From NCBI RefSeq assembly GCF_000720475.1, contig NZ_JOAP01000005.1, positions 310,001 to 374,000 on the forward strand: a DNA stretch of 64,000 bases, given 5' to 3'. How positions within the stretch are numbered: the first letter of the stretch is position 1; the number at the start of each line of letters is the position of its first letter. The notes under the pieces were generated by a model, which was not told the DNA's origin, searched no databases, and worked only from the letters and a program-made list of their open reading frames with translations. Position numbers and translations under genes: made by a program. This document shows, in pieces, positions 52,561 to 63,909 of the stretch. This stretch comes from Streptomyces aureocirculatus (GTDB lineage Bacteria > Actinomycetota > Actinomycetes > Streptomycetales > Streptomycetaceae).

Positions 52561-54486
52561 ATGACTGAGTATGGCCGGGGCCCAGGCTCCGAACCGTGGC
52601 ATCCCGAGGACCCGTTGTACGGGGACGGCGGATGGGGAGGACAGCAGGCCGACGGCCAGTCCCCCTACGGCGGCCAGGGGCAGTACCACCCTCAGCACCC
52701 GCAGCACTCTCAGCACCCGCACCAGCCGCACCCCCAGCAGTCGCACCACGACCAGCACCAGCAGCAAGCTCAGCACCAGCAGCAGCAAGCACAGCAGCAC
52801 ATGCAGCATCAGCAGCAAACGCAGCACCAGAACCAGCAGCAGGCTCCGTACGGTGATTGGGCCACCGGACAGCAGCCGGGTCATGGCCAGCAGTCGGGTC
52901 ATGGCCAGGAGCCGGGTCATGGCCAGCAGTCGGGTCATGGCCAGGAGCCGGGCCACGACCAGCAGGGGTACCCCCAGCAGGGCTACGACCAGCAGCAATA
53001 CGGTCAGCAGAGCCACGCGCAGGCCCAGGCCCCCCAGTACGGCGGAGACGGCCAGGCGCAGGACGGCGGCTGGGACAGCGGGCAGCACGGACAGGTTCCC
53101 TACGGCGGTGATCCGTCGGACCCCTACGGCGGTCCGCCCACGGCCTACTCCGAAGAGCGCCCCGACTACTACGCCACGCCGGACGCCTACCCGCCGCCCG
53201 AGCCCCCCGGCCGGCGTCGCCCCACACCCGAGCCGGAGCCGGAGACCAACTGGGACCCCGGTCCCGACCAGGGGGAACACGCCTTCTTCAGCGGCGATGA
53301 CGACGACGCCGACGACGCCGACGACTCCGACGAGCCCGGGCGCGGTGGCGGCCGCGGTGACCGGCGCGGGCGCGGCGGCAAGAAACAGAGGAAGCAGCGC
53401 AACGGCTGCGCCTGCCTGGTGGTGGCGGTGGTCTTCGCCGGTGGACTCGGCGGCATCGGCTATTTCGGCTACCAGTTCTACCAGGATCGTTTTGGCACGG
53501 CACCGGACTTCTCGGGTGACGGCAGCGGCACGGCCACGGTCGCCATCGACAAAGGCTCCGGCGGTTATGTCATCGGCCAGAAACTCAAGGAGGCCGGGGT
53601 CGTCAAGAGCGTCGACGCCTTTGTCTCCGCACAGGGCAAGAACCCCGACGGACAGACAATTCAGGCGGGCGTCTACACCCTCAAGAAACAGATGTCCGCG
53701 GCGTCCGCCCTCGAATTGATGCTCAGCCCCAAGAGTCGTAACAACCTCATTATTCCGGAAGGCAAACGGAATATCTGGGTGTACGAACAGATTGACGAGC
53801 GGCTGAAACTCAAGAAGGGCGCCACCAAGGACATCGCCCACAAGCAGTGGCGGAACCTGGGCCTGCCCAAGTGGGCGTCCGACAACATCAGCAGCGAGGC
53901 CAAGGACCCGCTCGAGGGCTTCCTCTACCCCTCCAGTTACCCCGTCGCCAAGGGCCAGAAGCCCGAGGAAGTCCTGCGCAAGATGGTGGCCGAGGCCACC
54001 ACCAGGTACGACGCGATGGGCGTCGAGGAGCAGGCCGAACAACTGAACCTGAAGAACCCGCTCCAGGTCGTCACGGTGGCCAGCCTCGTGCAGGCCGAAG
54101 GCAAGTACAAGCACGACTTCGAGAAGGTCGCAACGGTCGTCTACAACCGTCTGAAGCCCGGCAACACCGAGACCTACGGCCTCCTGGACTTCGACTCGAC
54201 GGTCAACTACCTGAAGGGCCAGTCCAAGCTGGCCATCGGCTCCGTCGACCAGTTGCGCCAGTTGAAGGACCCGTACAACACGTACAAGATCAAGGGCCTG
54301 CCGCCCGGACCGATCGGCAACCCGGGTGCGGTCGCGGTCAAGTCCGCGCTGAATCCGGAGAAGGGCGACTGGTACTACTTCGTATCCGTCAGCGAGGACG
54401 AGACGCTCTTTGCGGAAACGAACGAAGAGCAGAACCGGAACCGCGAGAAGTACGAGAAGAACCTCGAGGAACAGAAGGGTCAATGA
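52561..54486 (+). CDS. mltG: Endolytic transglycosylase MltG (YceG)
   Basis: 641 residues, far longer than E. coli MltG because of a Gln/His-rich cytoplasmic N-terminus of about 270 residues. One transmembrane helix (CLVVAVVFAGGLGGIGYFG) is followed by the extracellular YceG domain, with the catalytic Glu in ASLVQAEG and the conserved NTYKIKGLPPGPIGNPG near the end. MltG cuts nascent glycan strands and is thought to act as a terminase in peptidoglycan synthesis. It overlaps aroE by 4 bp (ATGA). The repeat region is annotated separately. Confidence 0.94.
   Translation: MTEYGRGPGSEPWHPEDPLYGDGGWGGQQADGQSPYGGQGQYHPQHPQHSQHPHQPHPQQSHHDQHQQQAQHQQQQAQQHMQHQQQTQHQNQQQAPYGDWATGQQPGHGQQSGHGQEPGHGQQSGHGQEPGHDQQGYPQQGYDQQQYGQQSHAQAQAPQYGGDGQAQDGGWDSGQHGQVPYGGDPSDPYGGPPTAYSEERPDYYATPDAYPPPEPPGRRRPTPEPEPETNWDPGPDQGEHAFFSGDDDDADDADDSDEPGRGGGRGDRRGRGGKKQRKQRNGCACLVVAVVFAGGLGGIGYFGYQFYQDRFGTAPDFSGDGSGTATVAIDKGSGGYVIGQKLKEAGVVKSVDAFVSAQGKNPDGQTIQAGVYTLKKQMSAASALELMLSPKSRNNLIIPEGKRNIWVYEQIDERLKLKKGATKDIAHKQWRNLGLPKWASDNISSEAKDPLEGFLYPSSYPVAKGQKPEEVLRKMVAEATTRYDAMGVEEQAEQLNLKNPLQVVTVASLVQAEGKYKHDFEKVATVVYNRLKPGNTETYGLLDFDSTVNYLKGQSKLAIGSVDQLRQLKDPYNTYKIKGLPPGPIGNPGAVAVKSALNPEKGDWYYFVSVSEDETLFAETNEEQNRNREKYEKNLEEQKGQ
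52879..52968 (+). repeat. 18-bp tandem repeats in the mltG N-terminus
   Basis: Four 18-bp units (52879-52950) alternate between codons for GHGQQS and GHGQEP, followed by a degenerate unit. They add to the Gln/His-rich cytoplasmic domain. Confidence 0.85.
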
Positions 54487-55313
54487 GCGCGCAGCAGCGC
54501 CGAGCGGCCGTGCTCGGCTCTCCCATCGCCCACTCCCTCTCGCCGGTGCTGCACCGCGCCGCGTACGGGGCATTGGGCCTGGACGACTGGTCGTACGACC
54601 GATTCGAGATCGACGAGGCGGGGCTGCCCGAATTCTTCGGGCGGCTCGGCCCCGAATGGGCCGGTCTCTCCCTGACCATGCCGCTCAAGCGGGCGGTGAT
54701 TCCGCTCCTCGACGAGGTCAGTGAGACCGCGGCCGCGGTCGAGGCCGTGAACACCGTCGTGTGCACGGAGGACGGACGGCGCGTCGGCGACAACACCGAC
54801 ATCCCCGGCATGGTCGCCGCCCTGCGGGAACGCGGAATCGAACAGGTCGAGTCCGCGGCGATCCTCGGCGCGGGCGCCACGGCGTCCTCCGCGCTCGCCG
54901 CGCTCGCCCGGATCTGCACCGGCGAAGTCGTCGCCTACGTACGCAGCGAGGCCCGCGCCGCCGAGATGCGGCAGTGGGGCGAGCGGCTCGACGTCGAGGT
55001 GCGCGTCGCCGACTGGGCGGACGCCGAGCGGGCCCTGCACGCTCCGCTGGTCGTCGCCACCACCCCAGCGGGCGCCACTGACTCCCTGTCCCACGCCGTG
55101 CCGGAGCGACCCGCCACCCTCTTCGACGTCCTCTACGACCCGTGGCCCACCGAACTCGCGGCCCGCTGGTCGGCGTACGGCGGCGCCGTCGTCAGCGGAC
55201 TCGACCTGCTCGTCCACCAGGCGGTGCTCCAGGTCGAGCAGATGACGGGCCGTGCGCCGGGCCCCCTCGACGCGATGCGGAAGGCCGGGGAGCGGGCGCT
55301 CGCGGAGCGCTGA
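54483..55313 (+). CDS. aroE: Shikimate dehydrogenase
   Basis: 276-residue NADP-dependent enzyme reducing 3-dehydroshikimate to shikimate. The substrate site is GSPIAHSLSP and LTMPLK (catalytic Lys), with NTDIPGM and the dinucleotide loop LGAGATASSAL. It overlaps mltG by 4 bp. aroC follows 240 bp later. Confidence 0.93.
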   Translation: MSAQQRRAAVLGSPIAHSLSPVLHRAAYGALGLDDWSYDRFEIDEAGLPEFFGRLGPEWAGLSLTMPLKRAVIPLLDEVSETAAAVEAVNTVVCTEDGRRVGDNTDIPGMVAALRERGIEQVESAAILGAGATASSALAALARICTGEVVAYVRSEARAAEMRQWGERLDVEVRVADWADAERALHAPLVVATTPAGATDSLSHAVPERPATLFDVLYDPWPTELAARWSAYGGAVVSGLDLLVHQAVLQVEQMTGRAPGPLDAMRKAGERALAER

Positions 55314-55553
55314 GCAGGTGGCACGGCCGGTGCCGGGCCGCTCGGCGGAATGTCCGGGGCGGCTGTCGGGGGCCGGTCCGGGGGCCGCGCCCGGTCCGCG
55401 GCAGCCCGTGCCGTCTGCGCTTTTGCCCGTCCGCCAGGTGGACCGGGCTCCTGGCCGGGCCCCCGGGCATGGGAGGATCAGGAGGCGGCCGGCCGGGGCC
55501 ACACCTCCGGTTGCGCCGAAAGCAGTCCCAGGCGCGAGCATCGAGGAGCACCG

Positions 55554-58447
<2,894 letters not shown>

Positions 58448-58515
58448 ACCGTCCGGTCCGCCCCGTTACGGGCGAAAGTCGCGGGCAGAACGAACAAGCC
58501 ACGGGCACTCCGTGA

Positions 58516-58552
58516 CCGCCCCGGCCGTTCACACAACGTCGGCCGGGGGCGG
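58516..58552 (+). terminator. Terminator after aroB
   Basis: A 12-bp stem (58516-58527 with 58540-58552, one bulged G) around a 12-nt loop, about 70 bp after the stop. Confidence 0.6.
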
Positions 58553-58620
58553 TACCGTTCGGTAAGGGCGGCCCCGGCTGCCGCCCCTATCAGCAGTCGT
58601 ACGAGACGGAGTGGCACCGG

Positions 58621-59838
58621 ATGCAGCACGCAGTGGGGTCTCCGCTGCCGCCGCCCCCTCAGCCGGGGCACGGACCGGCCACCGGCTGGTCCCAGGCCGC
58701 ACATCACCCGGGCGCCCCGACGGCGGCCCCGCCCGCACATCACCCCGGGGCCCTGACGGCCGCCCCGCCCGCACCGGGCACACCCCAGGGCACCCCCGCC
58801 CCGCACGCACCTACGGCCCCCCAGGCCCCCGTGGCCCCGCCCGCGCCCACGGCCCAGCACGCCCCGTCGGGCCCGCACGGCCACCCGGCGGCACCGCCCG
58901 CCCCGCACGGCACGGCAGCGTCCCACGGCCCGGCGGCACCGCCTGCCACGGCCGCCCCGCATGGCACGGCAGCACCCCACGGCCCCGCGACACCGCCCGT
59001 CCCGGCCGCCCCGCACGGCACCGCATCTCACGGCCCTGCGGCACCGCCCGCCCCGGCCGCCCCGCAGGCTCCCGCGGCGCCGCCCCAAGGCCCCGCGGCG
59101 CCTCACAGCCCTGCGGCACCTCACGTCCAGACCGGCTCCGCTCCCACCGCGCACGCGTCTGCTCCCGCCCCGTCGGCCCCGCCGCCCGTCCGTGACACCA
59201 CCGGCCACATCCAGCTTCCGCCCGGTGGCCCCGTCGCCATGCCGAGCCCGCCGCCCGGCGCGGCCCCGGCCGACACGGGCTCCACGACGCTCGCCGTGCT
59301 CCTGATCGGGCCCGCGGGCGCGGGCAAGACCAGCGTGGCGAAGTTCTGGGCCGAGCACCGGCGCGTGCCGACGGCCCACATCAGCCTCGACGACGTACGT
59401 GAATGGGTCCGCTCGGGCTTCGCCGACCCGCAGTCGGGCTGGAACGACCACTCCGAGGCGCAGTACCGCCTGGCCCGCCGCACCTGCGGCTTCGCCGCGC
59501 GCAACTTCCTCGCCAACGGCATCTCCTGCATCCTCGACGACGCCGTCTTCCCCGACCGCCCGGTCGTCGGCCTCGGCGGCTGGAAACGGCACGTGGGCCC
59601 GGGCCTGCTGCCGGTGGTCCTGCTCCCGGGCCTTGAGATCGTCCTGGAGCGCAACTCCCAGCGCAGCGGCAACCGCCGCCTCACCGACGAGGAGGTGGCC
59701 CGCATCCACGGCCGCATGGCCGGCTGGTACGGCTCGGGCCTCCCCATCATCGACAACTCCCAGCTCGACGTCCCCGCCACGGCCCGCGTCCTGGACGACG
59801 TCCTGGCCCGCGCCATCACGAGCCCCCCGAAGTGGTAG
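58621..59838 (+). CDS. P-loop kinase-like protein with a long Pro/Ala/His-rich N-terminus
   Basis: 405 residues. The first 220 are a low-complexity mix of Pro, Ala, Gly and His with repeats such as AAPHGTAAPHGPA. The C-terminal 185 form a P-loop nucleotide-binding domain: Walker A GPAGAGKTS, then SLDDVREWVRSGFADPQSGWNDHS and an arginine-rich lid ERNSQRSGNRRLTDEE, in the style of polynucleotide or gluconate kinases. It could phosphorylate a small molecule, tRNA or DNA end. GGAG precedes the ATG. Unlinked by operon to neighbours. Confidence 0.72.
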   Translation: MQHAVGSPLPPPPQPGHGPATGWSQAAHHPGAPTAAPPAHHPGALTAAPPAPGTPQGTPAPHAPTAPQAPVAPPAPTAQHAPSGPHGHPAAPPAPHGTAASHGPAAPPATAAPHGTAAPHGPATPPVPAAPHGTASHGPAAPPAPAAPQAPAAPPQGPAAPHSPAAPHVQTGSAPTAHASAPAPSAPPPVRDTTGHIQLPPGGPVAMPSPPPGAAPADTGSTTLAVLLIGPAGAGKTSVAKFWAEHRRVPTAHISLDDVREWVRSGFADPQSGWNDHSEAQYRLARRTCGFAARNFLANGISCILDDAVFPDRPVVGLGGWKRHVGPGLLPVVLLPGLEIVLERNSQRSGNRRLTDEEVARIHGRMAGWYGSGLPIIDNSQLDVPATARVLDDVLARAITSPPKW

Positions 59839-60017
59839 CGGCCGGGCGCCGCCGAGCGGACGTCACAGCGGCCTCCTCACCCGAGCCCGGAACCGACCGC
59901 TCCTGTCACGAGTAGGTCACCTCGCACGCCGGCGGCTTTCGCCCCTCGCACCCAGGCGCTACGGTCTGGTCCAGGCCACTGGCCCGATTCCGGCGGCAGC
60001 GGCCCTTGAGGGGCGAG

Positions 60018-60533
60018 ATGACCACTCCGCACATTCCTTCACCCACCCCACGCCTGGCGCCCAAGTGGGCGCGGAAACGCTTCGTACTTCCGGCCCTCGT
60101 GGTTGCCTTCCTGATCGGCCTGGGCGCGGGCGGCACCGGCTCGGGCGGTGAGTCGAAGTCCGAGAAGTCCGCCTCGCGGCCCACGGTGACACATACGCGG
60201 ACGGCGACGGAGGCCGCACGGGAGACGGCGACCGCCACCGCGACGCCGAAAGCGGTCCGCCCCGAGCCAGCGGAGACCGTCACCGTGCGCGCCACGAAGA
60301 CGGTCAAGTCGACCGTGACGGTACGACCGCCGGGCGACGGCGGGGCGAGCGGAGCCGGTGGATCGGGTGGGTCCGGGTCCGGCGGATCAGGGTCCAGTGG
60401 GTCCGGGGGATCCGTCTTCTACGAGAACTGTGCCGCGGCCCGCGCCACCGGTGCGGCCCCCGTCCACCGGGGCGAGCCGGGCTACGGCCGCCACCTCGAC
60501 CGGGACGGCGACGGCGTCGGCTGCGACGGCTGA
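60018..60533 (+). CDS. Secreted excalibur-domain protein
   Basis: 171 residues. One N-terminal membrane or signal helix (RFVLPALVVAFLIGLGAGG), a Thr/Ala-rich and Gly/Ser-rich stalk, and a C-terminal excalibur calcium-binding domain (FYENCAAARA, HLDRDGDGVGCDG). Such proteins are usually attached or secreted; no enzymatic role can be assigned. ATG 60018 follows GAGGGG; a TTG at 60006 is the alternative. Confidence 0.85.
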   Translation: MTTPHIPSPTPRLAPKWARKRFVLPALVVAFLIGLGAGGTGSGGESKSEKSASRPTVTHTRTATEAARETATATATPKAVRPEPAETVTVRATKTVKSTVTVRPPGDGGASGAGGSGGSGSGGSGSSGSGGSVFYENCAAARATGAAPVHRGEPGYGRHLDRDGDGVGCDG

Positions 60534-60782
60534 GCGACCCACAGGTCGCTGCTTCACCGGCCGCTACCCCGCAGCCACGTAAGCACGCCCGTCCGCGACG
60601 CCGTTGCCGGGTCACCGGCCGTCCGTCCCGCTGAGGAGCCGGGAAGCCCAGCCGAGAAGCCCGGAGGCCGAGAAGCCGACGGACACGTGGTCAGCGGCAA
60701 CGGCAACAGCCCCCGCCCCGCGCGCAGCGGCCCGCACCGCCCGTCCGGACGCGCTGAGACGGCCGGTGCGTCGGGGCGCTCA

Positions 60783-60788
60783 TAGGCT
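60783..60788 (+). promoter_or_regulatory. -10 box TAGGCT before a leaderless start
   Basis: TAGGCT ends 6 nt before ATG 60795 with no ribosome-binding site, suggesting that the transcript starts at the ATG. Confidence 0.5.
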
Positions 60789-60794
60789 CGCCCC

Positions 60795-61901
60795 ATGTCA
60801 GAGGTGTACGCCGCGCGCAGGGAGCGGCTCAGGGAGCGCTGGGCGGGCAGTGGGAGCGCCGCGGCGGTGGTGTCGCGGCCCGCGAACGTGCGCTATCTCG
60901 CGGGCGCGGCGCCGAGCGGTGCGGTGCTGCTGCTCGGCAGGTCCGAGGACGTACTGGTGTGCGCCCGCCCGCCGGGGGAGGAACCCGGCGCGGAGCGGCC
61001 GGACGCGGACCTGCGCACGCACGTCCTGGAGGCACGCGGCGGCGACCCGGTCGTCGCGGCGGCGGGGCAGGCCGCGGCCCAGGGCGCCGAGACACTGGCC
61101 GTGGAGGAGCACCATCTGACCGTGGCCCGCCACCACGCGCTGAGCTCGGTGGCGCCGGCCCTGCGCCTGGCCGACCTGGCCTGCGGTGTGGAGCAGTTGC
61201 GCCTCACCAAGGACGAGGAGGAGATCTCCTGTCTGCGGATCGCCGCCGAGATCGCCGACCAGGCCTTGGGCGAGCTGCTCGAGTCGATCCTGGTCGGGCG
61301 CACGGAACGGCACCTCGCCCTGGAGCTGGAACGCCGCCTGGTGGACCACGGCGCCGACGGCCCCGCCTTCCCGACCTCCGTGGCCACCGGGCCGAACTCG
61401 GGGCGCGGCGGCCACCGCCCCACCGACCGCAGGGTCGAGGAGGGCGACTTCCTCTCGGTGTGCCTGGGCTCGTGCTACCGCGGCTACCGCAGCGAGATCG
61501 GTCGCACCTTCGTCATCGGCACCTCTCCCGCGGACTGGCAGATCGAGCTGTACGACCTCGTTTTCGCCGCTCAGCGGGCCGGCCGTGAGGCTCTCGTACC
61601 CGGCGCCGCGTACCGTGACGTGGACCGCGCGGCACGCCATGTGCTGGACGCCGCCGGGTATGCGGACGGGCTTCCTCCGCGCACCGGGCACGGGGTGGGA
61701 CTCGAAATCGACGAGGACCCGCAGTTGGCGCCCGCAGCCATGGGTAAACTGGACGCTTGCGTGCCGGTCACCGTCGAACCGGGGGTTCACCTCCCGGGCC
61801 GGGGCGGGGTCCGGATCGATGACACGCTCGTCGTCCGCTGCGAAGCGGACGGCGGACCCGAGCTACTCACCATCACGACCAAGGAGCTGCTCGCGCTCTA
61901 G
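60795..61901 (+). CDS. M24 aminopeptidase P-like protein with altered metal ligands
   Basis: 368 residues with the M24 creatinase/pita-bread fold (Xaa-Pro peptidase-like). In active enzymes the five metal ligands are Asp, Asp, His, Glu, Glu. Aligning by motifs, the positions here hold Cys223, Glu234, His299, Glu328 and Asp342: DFG has become VCLG, SDxTRT has become SEIGRT, and the last Glu is Asp in GGVRIDDT. It may bind a different metal or have lost activity, acting as a regulator. ATG 60795 is near a TAGGCT box. efp follows 51 bp later. Confidence 0.8.
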   Translation: MSEVYAARRERLRERWAGSGSAAAVVSRPANVRYLAGAAPSGAVLLLGRSEDVLVCARPPGEEPGAERPDADLRTHVLEARGGDPVVAAAGQAAAQGAETLAVEEHHLTVARHHALSSVAPALRLADLACGVEQLRLTKDEEEISCLRIAAEIADQALGELLESILVGRTERHLALELERRLVDHGADGPAFPTSVATGPNSGRGGHRPTDRRVEEGDFLSVCLGSCYRGYRSEIGRTFVIGTSPADWQIELYDLVFAAQRAGREALVPGAAYRDVDRAARHVLDAAGYADGLPPRTGHGVGLEIDEDPQLAPAAMGKLDACVPVTVEPGVHLPGRGGVRIDDTLVVRCEADGGPELLTITTKELLAL

Positions 61902-61952
61902 CGCGTGCACGTGCCCGGGGTCGTCCACGTCAGTCCAGGAGATTCCGCAACC

Positions 61953-62519
61953 GTGGCTTCCACGAACGACCTCAAGAACGGCCTGGTGCTCAAGCTCGAA
62001 GGCGGCCAGCTCTGGTCCGTCGTCGAGTTCCAGCACGTCAAGCCCGGCAAGGGCCCGGCCTTCGTGCGCACCAAGCTCAAGAACGTGCTCTCCGGCAAGG
62101 TCGTCGACAAGACCTTCAACGCCGGCGTCAAGGTCGAAACGGCCACCGTCGACAAGCGCGACATGCAGTTCTCGTACATGGACGGCGACTACTTCGTCTT
62201 CATGGACATGGAGACGTACGACCAGCTTCACATCGACAAGAAGGTGGTCGGCGACGCCGCGAACTTCCTCATCGAGGGCTTCGAGGCCACCGTCGCCCAG
62301 CACGAGGGCGAGGTCCTCTTCGTCGAGCTGCCCGCCGCCGTCGAGCTGGTCATCCAGGAGACCGAGCCGGGCGTCCAGGGCGACCGCTCCACCGGTGGCA
62401 CCAAGCCCGCCATCCTGGAGACCGGCCACCAGATCAACGTGCCGCTCTTCATCACCACCGGCGAGAAGATCAAGGTCGACACCCGTGACAGCAGCTACCT
62501 CGGCCGGGTGAACAGCTAA
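61953..62519 (+). CDS. efp: Translation elongation factor P
   Basis: 188 residues of the three-domain EF-P fold. EF-P relieves ribosome stalling at polyproline stretches. The critical lysine loop reads KPGKGPAF (Lys33, counting Met), the actinobacterial form reported to work without lysine modification. GTG 61953 follows AGGAG. It is followed by nusB in one operon. Confidence 0.96.
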   Translation: MASTNDLKNGLVLKLEGGQLWSVVEFQHVKPGKGPAFVRTKLKNVLSGKVVDKTFNAGVKVETATVDKRDMQFSYMDGDYFVFMDMETYDQLHIDKKVVGDAANFLIEGFEATVAQHEGEVLFVELPAAVELVIQETEPGVQGDRSTGGTKPAILETGHQINVPLFITTGEKIKVDTRDSSYLGRVNS

Positions 62520-62521
62520 CC

Positions 62522-62953
62522 GTGGCCGCCCGTAACACGGCCCGCAAGCGCGCCTTCCAGATCCTTTTCGAGGCCGACCAGCGCGGCGTCGACGTCCTGA
62601 CCGTCCTCGCGGACTGGGTGCGGCACTCGCGGACCGACACCAGGCAGCCGCCGGTGAGCGAGTACACGATGGAGCTCGTCGAGGGCTACGAGAAGCACGC
62701 TTCCCGTATCGACGAGCTGATCTCGCAGTACGCCGTCGGATGGACGCTCGACCGGATGCCGGTCGTCGACCGCAACATTCTGCGGCTCGGCGCCCACGAG
62801 CTCATCTGGGTCGACGGTACGCCCGACGCGGTGGTTCTGGACGAGGCCGTCCAGCTCGCCAAGGAATTCTCCACCGACGAGTCGCCGGCCTTCATCAACG
62901 GCCTGCTCGGCCGGTTCAAGGACCTGAAGCCGAGTCTTCGCCGAGGCGAGTAG
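62522..62953 (+). CDS. nusB: Transcription antitermination factor NusB
   Basis: 143 residues of the NusB helical fold (start RKRAFQILFEADQRGVDVL, C-terminal FINGLLGRFKDL). NusB binds boxA RNA with NusE to promote rRNA antitermination. GTG 62522 lies two bases after the efp stop. Followed by a strong terminator. Confidence 0.95.
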   Translation: MAARNTARKRAFQILFEADQRGVDVLTVLADWVRHSRTDTRQPPVSEYTMELVEGYEKHASRIDELISQYAVGWTLDRMPVVDRNILRLGAHELIWVDGTPDAVVLDEAVQLAKEFSTDESPAFINGLLGRFKDLKPSLRRGE

Positions 62954-62974
62954 GCACCCGCCGCTTTCCCGGTT

Positions 62975-63018
62975 CCTGGAGGGCCCGCAGCCAATCGGCT
63001 GCGGGCCCTCCAGGTTTT
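62975..63018 (+). terminator. Intrinsic terminator after nusB
   Basis: A perfect 18-bp stem (62975-62992 with 62997-63014), loop AATC, followed by four T residues. Confidence 0.85.
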
Positions 63019-63098
63019 GCCGCGCGCGTTTCCCACAGTTTCCGCACAGGTTTTGCCGCGCCGGTTATGCCACCGCGCTCGGAAGAGGCCTGGAAAAA

Positions 63099-63145
63099 GC
63101 CGCCGGGGTGGCCGGAACCCAATAGGTTCCGGCCACCCCGGCGGC
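63099..63145. terminator. Bidirectional terminator between nusB and bldD
   Basis: A perfect 21-bp stem (63099-63119 with 63125-63145), loop CAATA. A-rich sequence before it gives a U tract for bldD on the minus strand (CTTTTT), and T-rich sequence follows on the plus side. Confidence 0.85.
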
Positions 63146-63176
63146 ACGTTTCTTCTCAATGCTCCCCGCGGAGAAT

Positions 63177-63677
63177 TCAGACCTCTTCGTGGGCCACGGC
63201 GCGGCGCGCGTCCGCGTCGAGAACACCCCAACTGATGAGCTGCTCGGTGAGCACCGAGGGCGACTGGTCATAGATGACCGCGAGGGTGCGCAGATCGTCC
63301 TGGCGGATGGAGAGGACCTTGCCGTTGTAGTCGCCGCGCTGGGACTGGATGGTGGCGGCATAGCGCTGCAGCGGGCCCGCCTTCTCGGCCGGGACGTGGG
63401 CGAGCCGCTCCAGGTCGAGGACCAGCTTGGGCGGCGGCTCGGCGGCACCGCCGGGCGGAGTGCCCGGGAGGAGTTCCTGCACCGGAACGCCGTAGAAGTC
63501 CGCCAGTTCGGCGAGGCGCTGCACGGTCACGGCACGGTCGCCGCGCTCGTACGACCCGACCACGACCGCCTTCCAGCGACCCTGGGACTTCTCCTCGACG
63601 CCGTGGAGGGAAAGGCCCTGCTGGGTGCGGATGGCGCGGAGCTTGGCCCCGAGCTGTTTGGCGTATTCGCTGGACAT
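63177..63677 (-). CDS. bldD: Developmental regulator BldD
   Basis: 166 residues: an N-terminal Xre-type helix-turn-helix (QLGAKLRAIRTQQGLSL) and a C-terminal domain that binds tetrameric cyclic di-GMP. The binding signature RxD-x8-RxxD is R114-G-D116 and R125-Q-D-D128. BldD represses early developmental genes during vegetative growth when c-di-GMP is high. It is usually autoregulated; two BldD-box-like sequences lie upstream (63726-63755). ATG 63677. Confidence 0.97.
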   Translation of the reverse strand: MSSEYAKQLGAKLRAIRTQQGLSLHGVEEKSQGRWKAVVVGSYERGDRAVTVQRLAELADFYGVPVQELLPGTPPGGAAEPPPKLVLDLERLAHVPAEKAGPLQRYAATIQSQRGDYNGKVLSIRQDDLRTLAVIYDQSPSVLTEQLISWGVLDADARRAVAHEEV

Positions 63678-63725
63678 ATAGCTCCCCGGACGCTGTGACA
63701 ACGTGCGGCTCCGCCGCGCGGCTTG

Positions 63726-63755
63726 GTAACTCACTGTGAGGTTACGCAGCGTTAC
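63726..63755. promoter_or_regulatory. Two adjacent BldD boxes upstream of bldD
   Basis: GTTACGCAGCGTTAC (63741-63755) fits the pseudo-palindromic BldD consensus nTnACnCnGnGTnAn at all eight fixed positions; GTAACTCACTGTGAG (63726-63740) fits at seven. They lie 49-78 bp upstream of the bldD start, consistent with autorepression. Confidence 0.7.
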
Positions 63756-63860
63756 CTGTCTGCGTCAAGCCGAATGAGTCCCGGGGCCCCTTCCGAGGGG
63801 GTGGCGACGGCGTGGGTTGCCGTTGCTGGTACCGTGGAGGACGCAGTTGGCGCAATTTAG

Positions 63861-63900
63861 ACGTCCTTTAAGGTCCGTCCCGTGAGGCGGAGAAGGAGGT
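63861..63900 (+). promoter_or_regulatory. PyrR-binding RNA hairpin over the pyrR ribosome-binding site
   Basis: TCCCGTGAGGC (63878-63888) matches the PyrR loop pattern UCCNGNGAGGY. It is closed by TCCG (63874-63877) and CGGA (63888-63891), and an outer stem pairs TCCTT (63864-63868) with AAGGA (63893-63897), which is part of the Shine-Dalgarno AAGGAGG. PyrR bound to uridine nucleotides would stabilise the hairpin and block initiation. Confidence 0.65.
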
Positions 63901-63909
63901 CCGTTTTTC

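Noticed and set aside
60534..60794. A gene in the gap before the M24 homologue
   Set aside because: Open frames here are short, Arg/Pro-rich and lack ribosome-binding sites; only the TAGGCT box is supported.
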